A DNA stretch of 64,000 bases. Source: Oligoflexus sp. (GTDB lineage: Bacteria > Bdellovibrionota_B > Oligoflexia > Oligoflexales > Oligoflexaceae). Every line of letters begins with the position of its first letter. Within the stretch, counting starts at the first letter, position 1. The stretch is taken from the NCBI RefSeq assembly GCF_035712445.1, contig NZ_DASTAT010000126.1, positions 1-64,000 of the forward strand. Direction: 5' to 3'. A model generated the notes under the pieces. The model was given only the letters and a program-made list of their open reading frames with translations, was not told where the DNA came from and made no database searches. Made by a program: the position numbers and the translations under genes. Below are positions 43,429-51,811 of this stretch, piece after piece.

Positions 43429-43518
43429 TTACGGGTGTATGAAAATGGAGAAAGCCAAGGCTGGCGCAGCATCAACCATCAGAAATGTCAGCACCAGGAG
43501 ACGAGCCCATACCCTCAT
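43429..43518 (-). CDS. Candidate 29-residue secreted or leader mini-protein
   Basis: Too short for usual gene calling. The ATG at 43516-43518 has a textbook GGAGG 5 nt upstream. The product reads as a complete signal peptide: MRVWAR, a hydrophobic core (LLVLTFLMV), then APALA as a signal-peptidase site, leaving FSIFIHP. It lies 72 nt before the PLD-VTT gene on the same strand, so it could be a leader peptide controlling that operon, or a small membrane protein. The evidence is the ribosome site and the peptide pattern only. Confidence 0.5.
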   Translation of the reverse strand: MRVWARLLVLTFLMVDAAPALAFSIFIHP

Positions 43519-43603
43519 CAGAACCTCCAAAACCTTTATCAGGATCATGACTTAAGACTTGTGAGAGTAACGGGCCCAACCCAGACGGGCAAGCGCTAAT
43601 TTC

Positions 43604-46600
43604 TTATGACGTAACTGTCTCCATGCTGTGACGCTTTTTATTTTCGAGCTTCGAGAGCAGCATATAGAAGGCCGGCACCACAAAAAGAGTCAGCAGCGTC
43701 GAGACTATGGTACCCCCGATAATGGCAAGGCCCATGGGCAGTCGCGCCTCCGAACCCATGCCCCCGCCCAGGACCAGGGGCGTGGCCGCGGCCACGGTGG
43801 CCACCGAGGTCATGATAATCGGCCGAAGCCTTACGGGCGACGCTTCAAGCAGGGCGTCCTCCACCGAAAGTTTCTTTTCACGCCGTACATGATTGGCAAA
43901 CTCAACCAGCATGATACTGTTCTTTTTCGCAATACCCATCAGAACGATCAGACCAATGAAGGAAAAGAGATTCAGCGACTGATTCGTGAGCCAAAGGGCT
44001 AAAAGCGCGCCGGTGACGCTGAAAGGCAGCGCCATCAGAATCGAGATCGGATGCACGAAGGAATCGAACTGCACCGCAAGAATCAGATAGGCCACCAGAA
44101 TACCGATCAGAAGCGCCGAGTAAAGACTCGCGAAGGCCTCGTTGAAACCGGCCGACGCCCCTTCAAGCGCAAAGATATAATCGGGCGGCAGGATTTCCTG
44201 AGCCAGCTCTTCCGATCGCTGCAGCACCTTCGCCTGCGACTGTCCCGGGGCCAGGTTCCCATAGACGGAAACCGCCCGCATGCGGTTCACCCGACTGATG
44301 GACTGCGAGGCCTTGCCCTCTTCGATGGTGACAAGTTCGCGCAAGGGAATCAGGTTCCCGGCAATGTTTCGCACATAAAGCCGCTTGATGTCCTCGGCGG
44401 AACGCACCATCTCGTCCGGTAGTTTGAAGCGCACATCGTAACGCTTGCCCTCGGCCGTATAGCGGCCCGAACGAAGACCGCCAACCGCTGCGGTCAGTAT
44501 CTGCCCCACGGCATCCACCGACACGCCGCGTTCCGCCATCGCCTTGCGATTCGGCTCGATCCGCAGCTCTGGAATGCCCGCGCGATAATCCGTGTCGAGG
44601 TCCACACCCAGCTTTTCATCTTCCAGCTTCTTAATCAGCTCCTGGGCCTTGGCGCCCAGCACAGCCAGATCCGGCCCCCTTAGACTGAGGCCGATGGGAT
44701 TCTGTCGACCCGAGCTCAGATTGCGTGACGAAATATCCCGCATGTTCATGCGTATGCCTTTCAGCTCGCGGAATTTCGCGCGCAGATCGGCCATGATTTC
44801 GACGTGAGTCTTCTCGCGTTTTTCTTTCGGCACAAGGCGCAAAGGAAAGAACACCTGGTTGAGCTGCGCGGATCCCCCGCCACCCGCTCCGACCGAAGTC
44901 GCAAAGGCTTCGATCTCGGGGACGGTTTTCAGGATGGCCTCCACCTTCCGGGCCAGCTGATCGGTGAATTCCAAAGACGATCCGGGAGGCGCCTGGCCGT
45001 TGATGATCAGGATATCCTGATCCTGGGGCGGAATGAATTCCTGACGGATCTTTTTCACAAGGCCGAGTGACAGCACAAAGCCGACCAGCGACACGAGGAT
45101 AACAAGGTAGCGCCAGTGAAGGGTATGCTTCAGGACCACCCGATACGCGTGACCGATGCGTTCGAAAACCCGGTCCATGAAAGCCTCGAAGCGGCCCACC
45201 TTCGGCTCGTTGCGCAAAAGCGCGGCGGCACGCATGGGTGTGATCGTCACAGCTTCCAGAAGCGAAATCAAAACCGCGGCGGAGATGGTCACGCCGAACT
45301 GAAAGAAGAACTTTCCGATCACCCCTTCCATGAAGACGACAGGAATAAAGATCGCAACCATGGCCAGAGTCGCGGCCGACGCGGCCGGCAGAACTTCCTT
45401 CGCGCCTTCCGCTGCCGCGCGGAACGAGCCCTTGCCCATTCGATAATGCCGGACGATATTTTCCAAGAGCATGATGGCATCATCGACGACGATCGAAATG
45501 GAGAGCGTGAGCGCGAGGAGCGTGAAAAGGTTCAGCGTGAAACCCGAGAAATAGAGCACGATAAAAGTCCCGACGATGGACGTCGGGATCGAGAAGAGGA
45601 TATTCAGCGCCGCCTGAAAACTTCCCAGGAAGAAAAAGCAGACCAGGATGGTGATCACCCCGGCCATCCAGATTTTTTCCATGGTGAGTTCGACGGTCGA
45701 CTTGGTGGAGCGCGTGAAGTCCACGTTCACTCGATATCCGATGCCCTGGGGAAAGTCCTGCGACAGTTCCTTCAGTCTTTCCTGCAGGGCTTCGGACACC
45801 TCCACTTCATTGGTGCCGCGCTGCTTGCTGATGCGCAGGCTGATCGTCGGCTTGCCTTCATAACGGGCCACCCGGCGAATATCCGAGAGCCCGTCCTCCA
45901 CCTTCGCCACATCCCTGATGCGAATTTCCGAGCCATGAATGATCTGCCCGCCACGGCGCAGAATCAGGATGTTCCCCACCTCTTCCACGGCCGTCGCCTC
46001 GCCGAGCCACCGCACCCGCAGCTCACGATCCCCTTCGGTGAATTGCCCGGCCGCGCTTTCGAGATGCTGCGTGCGCAGAGCGTCCACGACATCGCTGACG
46101 GTCAGCTGGTATTGATTCAATTTTTTCGGATCGAACCAGACCCGCAGGTTGCGTTCGCTGAAACCGCCGATATCGATCGCGCCGACACCAGGCAAAAAGC
46201 GCAGCTGATCGAGCAGGTAATTATTCGTCCAGTTCAAAAGCTCGCGGAATTCCTTGTCCCCGTATATCGAGACGATCAGGATGGGGTCTTCTTCCGGATT
46301 CGACTTCCGCACGATCGCAGGGTCCGTCCCGGTCGGCATTCGGAACTGACTGATCGCCGACTGCACCTCCTGCAGCGCGATATCTATGTTGCGATTGATA
46401 TCAAACTCCAGCGTGATCCGGCCGGATCCCTGGCTGGCGCTGGAACGCATCTCCTTGATGCCTTCGATCGTGAGCAGGCGTTCTTCGAGCGGTACGATAA
46501 GATCGGCTTCGACGACCTCAGGAGCCGCGCCCTCATAGTTGACTGAAATATTCAGAACGGGAAAGTCCACGTCCGGCATTTGACTGATGCCCATGCGATT

Positions 46601-46681
46601 CAGGCATATGGCACCAAAAACAATCAGAGCAAACATCAGGACCCATGCAAAGACGGGTCTTCGAATTGACATTTCAATCAT
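43604..46681 (-). CDS. RND-family efflux transporter (HAE1-like), no adjacent adaptor
   Basis: 1025 residues, full length for an AcrB/MdtB-type inner-membrane proton-driven exporter: RPVFAWVLMFALIV (helix 1), two large periplasmic domains, and helix 4 with SISIVVDDAIMLLENI, the paired aspartates of proton relay. The late helices contain ILAVQFDSFVHP and GIAKKNSIMLVEFAN. It most resembles multidrug or HAE1 pumps rather than heavy-metal pumps. The ATG at 46681 has GAGGGA upstream. No membrane-fusion or TolC gene lies next to it, so it either uses the adaptor of the operon at 51812-57334 or one elsewhere. Confidence 0.92.
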   Translation of the reverse strand: MIEMSIRRPVFAWVLMFALIVFGAICLNRMGISQMPDVDFPVLNISVNYEGAAPEVVEADLIVPLEERLLTIEGIKEMRSSASQGSGRITLEFDINRNIDIALQEVQSAISQFRMPTGTDPAIVRKSNPEEDPILIVSIYGDKEFRELLNWTNNYLLDQLRFLPGVGAIDIGGFSERNLRVWFDPKKLNQYQLTVSDVVDALRTQHLESAAGQFTEGDRELRVRWLGEATAVEEVGNILILRRGGQIIHGSEIRIRDVAKVEDGLSDIRRVARYEGKPTISLRISKQRGTNEVEVSEALQERLKELSQDFPQGIGYRVNVDFTRSTKSTVELTMEKIWMAGVITILVCFFFLGSFQAALNILFSIPTSIVGTFIVLYFSGFTLNLFTLLALTLSISIVVDDAIMLLENIVRHYRMGKGSFRAAAEGAKEVLPAASAATLAMVAIFIPVVFMEGVIGKFFFQFGVTISAAVLISLLEAVTITPMRAAALLRNEPKVGRFEAFMDRVFERIGHAYRVVLKHTLHWRYLVILVSLVGFVLSLGLVKKIRQEFIPPQDQDILIINGQAPPGSSLEFTDQLARKVEAILKTVPEIEAFATSVGAGGGGSAQLNQVFFPLRLVPKEKREKTHVEIMADLRAKFRELKGIRMNMRDISSRNLSSGRQNPIGLSLRGPDLAVLGAKAQELIKKLEDEKLGVDLDTDYRAGIPELRIEPNRKAMAERGVSVDAVGQILTAAVGGLRSGRYTAEGKRYDVRFKLPDEMVRSAEDIKRLYVRNIAGNLIPLRELVTIEEGKASQSISRVNRMRAVSVYGNLAPGQSQAKVLQRSEELAQEILPPDYIFALEGASAGFNEAFASLYSALLIGILVAYLILAVQFDSFVHPISILMALPFSVTGALLALWLTNQSLNLFSFIGLIVLMGIAKKNSIMLVEFANHVRREKKLSVEDALLEASPVRLRPIIMTSVATVAAATPLVLGGGMGSEARLPMGLAIIGGTIVSTLLTLFVVPAFYMLLSKLENKKRHSMETVTS

Positions 46682-46780
46682 GGGCTTCCCTCGACGTCAC
46701 GTCCAACTCAAGAGCTTAAAAGCCTTTAGTCGATTGTGCAAGACGACATTTGATGCAAAGGGTAGACAGGCTACGGGAAT

Positions 46781-48463
46781 TTAAGCCATTTCCGTAACAG
46801 GTTCTTCTTCAAGGTCACCGGGCAGACGGACCTTGTCGATCCTTCTTATGCCTTCCTTATCCACGATCAGCTGATAATAGTGATAGTAGACATCCTTGAC
46901 CGTTTCATCGTCGCCGCTGACGCGGATGATCAGGTCGATGTGGTAAACCTTGGGCAGCATGTGCAGGCCGGCTTCCCACTTGCTGTTCGGAAGCAGGTGT
47001 TCAGCGAAGGGGGCATCCAGAGGACTCAAGAACGCGCCGACGTTCAGGCGATAAAAGGTGTAAATTGCGCGGATCTTTCGCTTGAGGACGCGGGTGCGTT
47101 CGCCGCGCAGGTCGAGTATTTTCTGGTAACGGATGACTGTGCAGGCTTCATTTTCAAGGCTCGTCACGCTTTCCGCTTCCAAAAGCGCCGTGATATCATC
47201 CGGCAGCCTGGTGCTATCTTTGAAGCTGACTTTTTCTTCCTGATTGCCAACATGTATTGTTTCGCCTTCAGCGGCATTTCCATCGTAGACAATTTTGCAG
47301 CTGTTGTCCGGCATATTTCCAAGGATGCCGCCTTTGAACATTCCACTGGCGACGTCCTTGATGCGATCACGAATGATATAGGCCACAATCAGGGCCGTAC
47401 CGAGCAGGAAGGACGAGAGCCCGATGGATTCCATGCTCATATTGGAACGGCCGCTCTGAAGACGCAGGACCACATCAGCCAGCACAGCCCAGGCCCCCGC
47501 GAGTCCCGCAGCCACGACGGCTGAAGTCTGCTGCTGCAGGAAAAAAAGCGGCTTGGTGCGCGTATCCAGATAAAGGGCGGACCAGATGCGGCGCTTCAAA
47601 AGTCCTCGCCGATAGAAATACTGCTCCAGCTCCATGCTCGGGCTGCGCGAGTCGACCCAGATGTACTTTTCTTTTTTGGAATAGATGCGCATCAACCGCA
47701 GAATCGCCCGCAGGCGCTGCCGCCAGCGGTCGCGCAGATCCGGCCAAAGGCCATGCCGCTGCAGGATGAGGTCCAGCTCCAGCACCACGTCCTTGATATT
47801 CATGATCAGATATTCATCAATGGAATGGATTTCATGCTGAAGACCCGGCACCCGCGCCACCACTTCACGCGAAACCTTCTGCCATTCATGATAAATATTG
47901 AAGACCTTGACAAGGCTGTCGCGGAACGCGCGTTCGGCTTCTTCGAGGAGCCGCAGCGATTCATCCGGCATCTGGCTGGCGCTGAGTTCGTTCAGGATGG
48001 TCTGCATGCGTTTGACTTTGCGTTTCAAGAACGTAAAGAACGAGCAGGCGAAGATGCGCGACTCATCCTCGATGAAGGATTGGCGCTGAGCATTGAACGG
48101 TCGGCTTTCGTCGCTGATTTCCGCCAGGATCTTCCGCAGCGGGGAACGCTCCGGGTCATCGGTCAGCCCCATCATTTCCTTATAGCTGAGCTTGGGAATC
48201 CTGAAGTTGAAAAAGGATTTCATATCGCGATAGAAATTTTCCACGCGGTATGTGCTTTTATTCACCTTCATCTGCGGCGGGAAGACGAAGTAGGATTCCA
48301 CTTTATAGCGTTTCGGGTAGACGACGTCCTGGCCTTGCTTGACCATCAGTCGATGTTCGAACGACGCTTCCATCTGCATGGGTTCCACGATGCGAATATC
48401 GGTTTTCACCAGGCGCTTGATGGACAGTTTGGGATGTTCAGCTTCGGCTTCCGTCTGCTGCAT
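46781..48463 (-). CDS. Uncharacterised protein with two central membrane helices (560 aa)
   Basis: I do not recognise this family. The N-terminal 340 residues are hydrophilic, rich in helices and basic residues (long helical stretches about 120-300). Two membrane helices follow (about 345-370 and 385-405) with a short loop, then IRDRIKDVASGMFKGG and a soluble C-terminal half (about 410-560) of mixed alpha/beta character ending in an acidic tail. The start is uncertain: ATG at 48463 was taken because the preceding residues from the GTG at 48547 look non-coding, but neither has a strong ribosome site. Same strand as, and 90 nt after, the Hpt gene, so they may be co-transcribed and functionally linked. 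Confidence 0.6.
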   Translation of the reverse strand: MQQTEAEAEHPKLSIKRLVKTDIRIVEPMQMEASFEHRLMVKQGQDVVYPKRYKVESYFVFPPQMKVNKSTYRVENFYRDMKSFFNFRIPKLSYKEMMGLTDDPERSPLRKILAEISDESRPFNAQRQSFIEDESRIFACSFFTFLKRKVKRMQTILNELSASQMPDESLRLLEEAERAFRDSLVKVFNIYHEWQKVSREVVARVPGLQHEIHSIDEYLIMNIKDVVLELDLILQRHGLWPDLRDRWRQRLRAILRLMRIYSKKEKYIWVDSRSPSMELEQYFYRRGLLKRRIWSALYLDTRTKPLFFLQQQTSAVVAAGLAGAWAVLADVVLRLQSGRSNMSMESIGLSSFLLGTALIVAYIIRDRIKDVASGMFKGGILGNMPDNSCKIVYDGNAAEGETIHVGNQEEKVSFKDSTRLPDDITALLEAESVTSLENEACTVIRYQKILDLRGERTRVLKRKIRAIYTFYRLNVGAFLSPLDAPFAEHLLPNSKWEAGLHMLPKVYHIDLIIRVSGDDETVKDVYYHYYQLIVDKEGIRRIDKVRLPGDLEEEPVTEMA

Positions 48464-48553
48464 AGAAATATGGCGACCTCGATACGCTAGGGGGCACTTT
48501 TCAAGTCTGACAAACTCCCTCTGCTTTGACCAGGGAAGATCGCGCACTCCACT

Positions 48554-48907
48554 CTAGGCCGTGCGTCGGTACTCAGTTTCATTCAAGACGGCGACGAGAC
48601 TGCGGAGCTTCACATCCAGCTCCTGCCACAAAGGATAGGCTTCGGCCAACTGCTGGGCTGCACCCAGCTGTTCCAGCTTGAGAGCCAAGGTGACCAAGGC
48701 TTTGGCATTCATTTCGAGCAGCGAGCCCTTCAGGTGATGCGCAGTGGATTTGACTGCCTTGCTATCATTTTTTGCAATGGCGTCGCGCAGAGCGTCCACA
48801 TCAGCTCGTGTGCTGCTGATAAATATACTGATGACCTGGCTCATGGTTTCCCGGTCACCGCTGACCGCTTCAAGAAGAGGATTCAGGTCAAAGGCTGGGG
48901 CATTCAT
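48554..48907 (-). CDS. Stand-alone Hpt (histidine phosphotransfer) protein
   Basis: 117 residues forming a four-helix Hpt bundle. The phospho-acceptor is His57 in STAHHLKGSLLEM (HxxKG). Hpt proteins relay phosphate between receiver domains in multi-step phosphorelays. The ATG at 48907 has GGAAGGAAG 6 nt upstream; the longer frame to 49285 is non-coding and runs through the terminator and into the opposite reading of the upstream gene. No kinase or receiver gene is adjacent. A possible partner is any hybrid kinase elsewhere; the DISM kinase at 4545-7208 carries its own Hpt. Confidence 0.85.
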   Translation of the reverse strand: MNAPAFDLNPLLEAVSGDRETMSQVISIFISSTRADVDALRDAIAKNDSKAVKSTAHHLKGSLLEMNAKALVTLALKLEQLGAAQQLAEAYPLWQELDVKLRSLVAVLNETEYRRTA

Positions 48908-48985
48908 GCGACGCTTCCTTCCATGGGTAATCCCGTGACGCTGGTATCGGCACATGAAGGGTTTTCTGAAGATCGCAGGCCTTGG

Positions 48986-49022
48986 AAAAAAACGCAAAAA
49001 AGCCCCGCGGCTGAGGCGGGGC
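48986..49022 (-). terminator. Intrinsic terminator after the CxxCH protein gene
   Basis: Read on the minus strand: GCCCCGC, a 7-nt loop, GCGGGGC (49002-49022), followed at once by TTTTTT and further T-runs. It lies 6 nt after the stop at 49029 and separates that gene from the Hpt gene. Confidence 0.9.
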
Positions 49023-49028
49023 GATAGC

Positions 49029-50027
49029 TTAGCGGCGGCTGGAGGTATAGGTGAAGGTGCAGTTGACGATCGGCCGCAAAATATCGCGCGTCGCATAAAG
49101 GCGATAGGTCTGACCGTCCTGCAGCCCCTCAGGCGCTCCGCTGCTGGGAAAGCCCTGGCGGCTGCCGTCCGCGAGCACACCATAGGTCGCGGTGGTGATG
49201 GCGTCGCGTGAAGGCAGCACATCCAAGCGCCACAGTGTTCCTGGCGGCAGATCACCCTTCGGCGGCGACAGGGGATTCGGAGCATCGGCGCGGGTCACAT
49301 ACACATAACGCGCGGGCGTCGGTCCCCAATGGATGCGTCCGCTGGCATCCACACCCTGGCCTTCGGCACAGGCTGTTGGTTTTTGATTCTGAACCGCTTC
49401 GAAAGGACCGTTGGCGCTCGGAAATTTCGCGATGTCTTCGGCGGTCACACCGCGACGGTCGAGTTCACGCTGAAAAAAAGCCTGCATCCGCGGCACGTCG
49501 GTGGTCGGCGCTCCTGTCTGCGAACGATCGAAACCAAAATTTTCGGCGGCAGGATACGTTCCCATCAGGTCGGTGCGCAGGCTTCCCGCCATGATCGCCA
49601 GAGCGCGATTGGTCATCTGCTCGGTCCAGACATGGGCGCCATTGATATCCCAGGCCGCATAATCACGTCCGGCCGAGGTATCATGACAGCAGCTGCAGGC
49701 GCTCGCAAAAATCTGATCCTTGACCCAATTCAGTTCCTGCATGAACTCAGGATCCTGCAGACGCGGATCATCAGGCGCGCCTTGAGTTTTCGCGGGCAAA
49801 GGCCGGAAAGGTCTTTGCGTGCGTACGGTATTGCAATCGGAATCCGCTGCGAAGCTGCGGCCTTCCTTGGTGCTGGCGGCGATGGAAGCATTCACGCAAA
49901 GCTGCTCGCCATCGACCTCGCGACACACGGGATAAGGCAGGACGGTGACGCCGGGCTTCGGCGTTTCCTGAGCCACGGCTCCCATGGTTCCGATCAGTGC
50001 ATTCACAACACAAAAGCGTTTGAGCAT
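49029..50027 (-). CDS. Exported protein with one CxxCH motif, unknown family
   Basis: 332 residues. Signal peptide to about residue 19 (GTMGAVA), then a mature chain with one CSCCH sequence (SACSCCHDTSAG near residue 113), which fits covalent haem c binding. The rest does not look like a standard cytochrome c fold: it has a helical middle with MTNRALAIMAGSLRTDL and a beta-rich C-terminus (LPPGTLWRLDVLP, QTYRLYATRDI). A paired-Cys metal site is an alternative to haem. The ATG at 50027 has GAGGAG 6 nt upstream. A single-gene unit with its own terminator. Periplasmic electron transfer is possible but unproven. Confidence 0.6.
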   Translation of the reverse strand: MLKRFCVVNALIGTMGAVAQETPKPGVTVLPYPVCREVDGEQLCVNASIAASTKEGRSFAADSDCNTVRTQRPFRPLPAKTQGAPDDPRLQDPEFMQELNWVKDQIFASACSCCHDTSAGRDYAAWDINGAHVWTEQMTNRALAIMAGSLRTDLMGTYPAAENFGFDRSQTGAPTTDVPRMQAFFQRELDRRGVTAEDIAKFPSANGPFEAVQNQKPTACAEGQGVDASGRIHWGPTPARYVYVTRADAPNPLSPPKGDLPPGTLWRLDVLPSRDAITTATYGVLADGSRQGFPSSGAPEGLQDGQTYRLYATRDILRPIVNCTFTYTSSRR

Positions 50028-50184
50028 GTTTGTCTCCTCAGACAAATAAGATCCCATCCGCGGACAAGGCCCTTTTCCTTGCCCACGTTTCGCGGCTTGA
50101 TACTGCATTTGTACAGTTCAAACTTGTGCAATCCTAACAGGATACCGGGAGACGAACAATGCGGGATTTGCCCCAGCTCTGAGC

Positions 50185-51447
50185 TTAACTGCGCTGGGGT
50201 TTGTGAGAATACTGCAAAGGGGGTGTGCCGCGACGTTCAATAACCGGAACAAAGCGTGTCGCCTCTTCCGAGTCATCATCAATGGGGAGTATCGCTTCCA
50301 CCTGAACGGTGAATTTTCGTTCTTCGCTCCAATCAAAGACGTAGGCGAACTCCTGGCCCACTTTGAATTGAAAGTGACTCAACTGGATCAGCGTTTCCTC
50401 GCCGCCATCGGCTGGGGCTTCGTAAGGCTGCTCGGATCCCAGAAAGCGATTATCCAGAAAGAAGGAGTAGCAATGATCGGCATCCCAATGCAGAGCTTCC
50501 TGGATAGCCAGATGCAGATCATGCAGATCGTGGATATCGAGCAGTTCGATCGAACAGGAGAAATCGCTGATTGCGAAGGGGCGCACGCGAAAACGCAGCG
50601 TGCGGGTCGCGACGGTCTGATCCTCTTCATCGACGAAGTCATCCAAATCGTGACGCCGGACGTCAGCGGCGATGGATTCGATCATATCGAAGACCACCAT
50701 ATCGCGCAGTTCGGAAACGGGATCGCGGATCGGTTGAAATTCCGGGCAGGCGAAGAGATTGGCTCTTACGGTCGAGCCGTCGGGTTGATCCTTGGATTTC
50801 AGCATCTGGATCAGATCCTGGCCATAGCTTTCCTTGATCTTGGGCGCCAGGATTTGAATTTCCCCGTAGTGCCTTTCATCCGCGACATAGAATGAAGTCA
50901 GAAGACAGGTTCGCCAGAATTCATAGTCATCGGGGCGGAAGATGCGCCATTGCTCATAGAGGAATTCGCTGAGGTCTTCAAAGTCCAAAAGATCCTGGGT
51001 GTAATGCAAAAGCAGGGCATCGATGCAGTTCTCACGCAGCTCCAGACCATAGCGCGTATCCTGGGCGATGGCCATCAGCTCATCCGGTTCACTGACCGAG
51101 GCCAGAATACGACTGGCGCTTTCGATCGCTTCCTCCTCGACAAGGTCATAGTATCCCGGATCCTCCATCTGCATGAGGGCCAGGATGGAAGGAAGAGCTT
51201 TGCGTTCGCCGAGGGAGGCCAGAAGAAAAAGACAGGCTGTGGTCTTGAGCGGATTGCCAAGTTGTGTGGCCTGCTCGGGTCTTTCCAGAACGGTTTCGAG
51301 CCAGCGCGTCAGATGTGGTATCATGCGCTGCGAGGCCGCCGTGGCCTTGATGAGGCTTTGGCGGAAGTGCTGTTTATTCTCGCGATGCGACAGTCCATCG
51401 AGCACATACTGAAGATCATCGCGGCTCAAAAAAATCAGGTCACCCAT
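50185..51447 (-). CDS. DUF1186-like plus pRiA4b ORF-3-like two-domain protein
   Basis: 420 residues, soluble. The N-terminal half (about 1-230) is helical and HEAT-like, with LSHRENKQHFRQSL and ALPSILALMQMEDPGYYD, resembling DUF1186. The C-terminal half (about 260-400) matches the plasmid pRiA4b ORF-3 family: IELLDIHDLHDLHLAIQEAL, HWDADHCYSFFLDN and FDWSEERKFTVQVE. That family is named after a plasmid gene and has no firm function. The ATG at 51447 has AGAGGAA upstream. The two-domain fusion is notable and otherwise unplaced; I see no operon partner. Confidence 0.65.
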   Translation of the reverse strand: MGDLIFLSRDDLQYVLDGLSHRENKQHFRQSLIKATAASQRMIPHLTRWLETVLERPEQATQLGNPLKTTACLFLLASLGERKALPSILALMQMEDPGYYDLVEEEAIESASRILASVSEPDELMAIAQDTRYGLELRENCIDALLLHYTQDLLDFEDLSEFLYEQWRIFRPDDYEFWRTCLLTSFYVADERHYGEIQILAPKIKESYGQDLIQMLKSKDQPDGSTVRANLFACPEFQPIRDPVSELRDMVVFDMIESIAADVRRHDLDDFVDEEDQTVATRTLRFRVRPFAISDFSCSIELLDIHDLHDLHLAIQEALHWDADHCYSFFLDNRFLGSEQPYEAPADGGEETLIQLSHFQFKVGQEFAYVFDWSEERKFTVQVEAILPIDDDSEEATRFVPVIERRGTPPLQYSHKPQRS

Positions 51448-51657
51448 ACGATTCCAATTCCTCTGCAAGGGAGCAATCCCGACGATTCCTCAGCTTTCAA
51501 CCAGTTCATAGTGTTGAGAAAGACCCCGTCATGTCAAGCTGTTAATACCTTGAAAACGGCCTAGGGTGCGCCATCGGCGGCGTGATGGAGTAATTCTGTC
51601 ATACTTCACAGCTTGTGTTGGGAAATAGGGTCGGACTTTCATGGCGGGGCGAGGGGG

Positions 51658-51784
51658 CCACCCCCGAAGGGGGTGGGTGGCCAACATCAAACTTCCCCGA
51701 AGGGGGCGGCTGGCCATCATCGAACGTCACCGCCTCTCCGCGAAGGGGGCGGCTGGAAAATTCCCCGTCACCCCCGAAGGGGGT
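51658..51784. repeat. Cluster of four GAA-centred palindromic repeats
   Basis: Four copies of a CCCCC-GAA-GGGGG palindrome, centred at 51667, 51700, 51743 and 51777. The first has 8-bp arms (51658-51676) and the fourth reads ACCCCCGAAGGGGGT. Copies 1 and 2 are followed by similar flanks (GGxGGxTGGCCAxCATCxAAC), and copies 2 and 3 by GGCGGCTGG, so a unit of about 33-43 bp was duplicated. It fills much of the 364-bp gap between the RND gene and the DUF1186-like gene. It resembles REP-type hairpin clusters rather than CRISPR, as spacers are short and similar. Confidence 0.75.
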
Positions 51785-51811
51785 CTTGCATGCAACCAGC
51801 GCCCGTCCGTT

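Noticed and set aside
48908..49285. N-terminal extension of the Hpt gene
   Set aside because: It would read through a strong terminator and the antisense of the CxxCH gene, and gives an Arg/Pro/Cys-rich non-protein-like chain.
51658..51784. CRISPR array
   Set aside because: Units are short palindromes with near-identical, uneven spacing and no unique spacers or cas genes.
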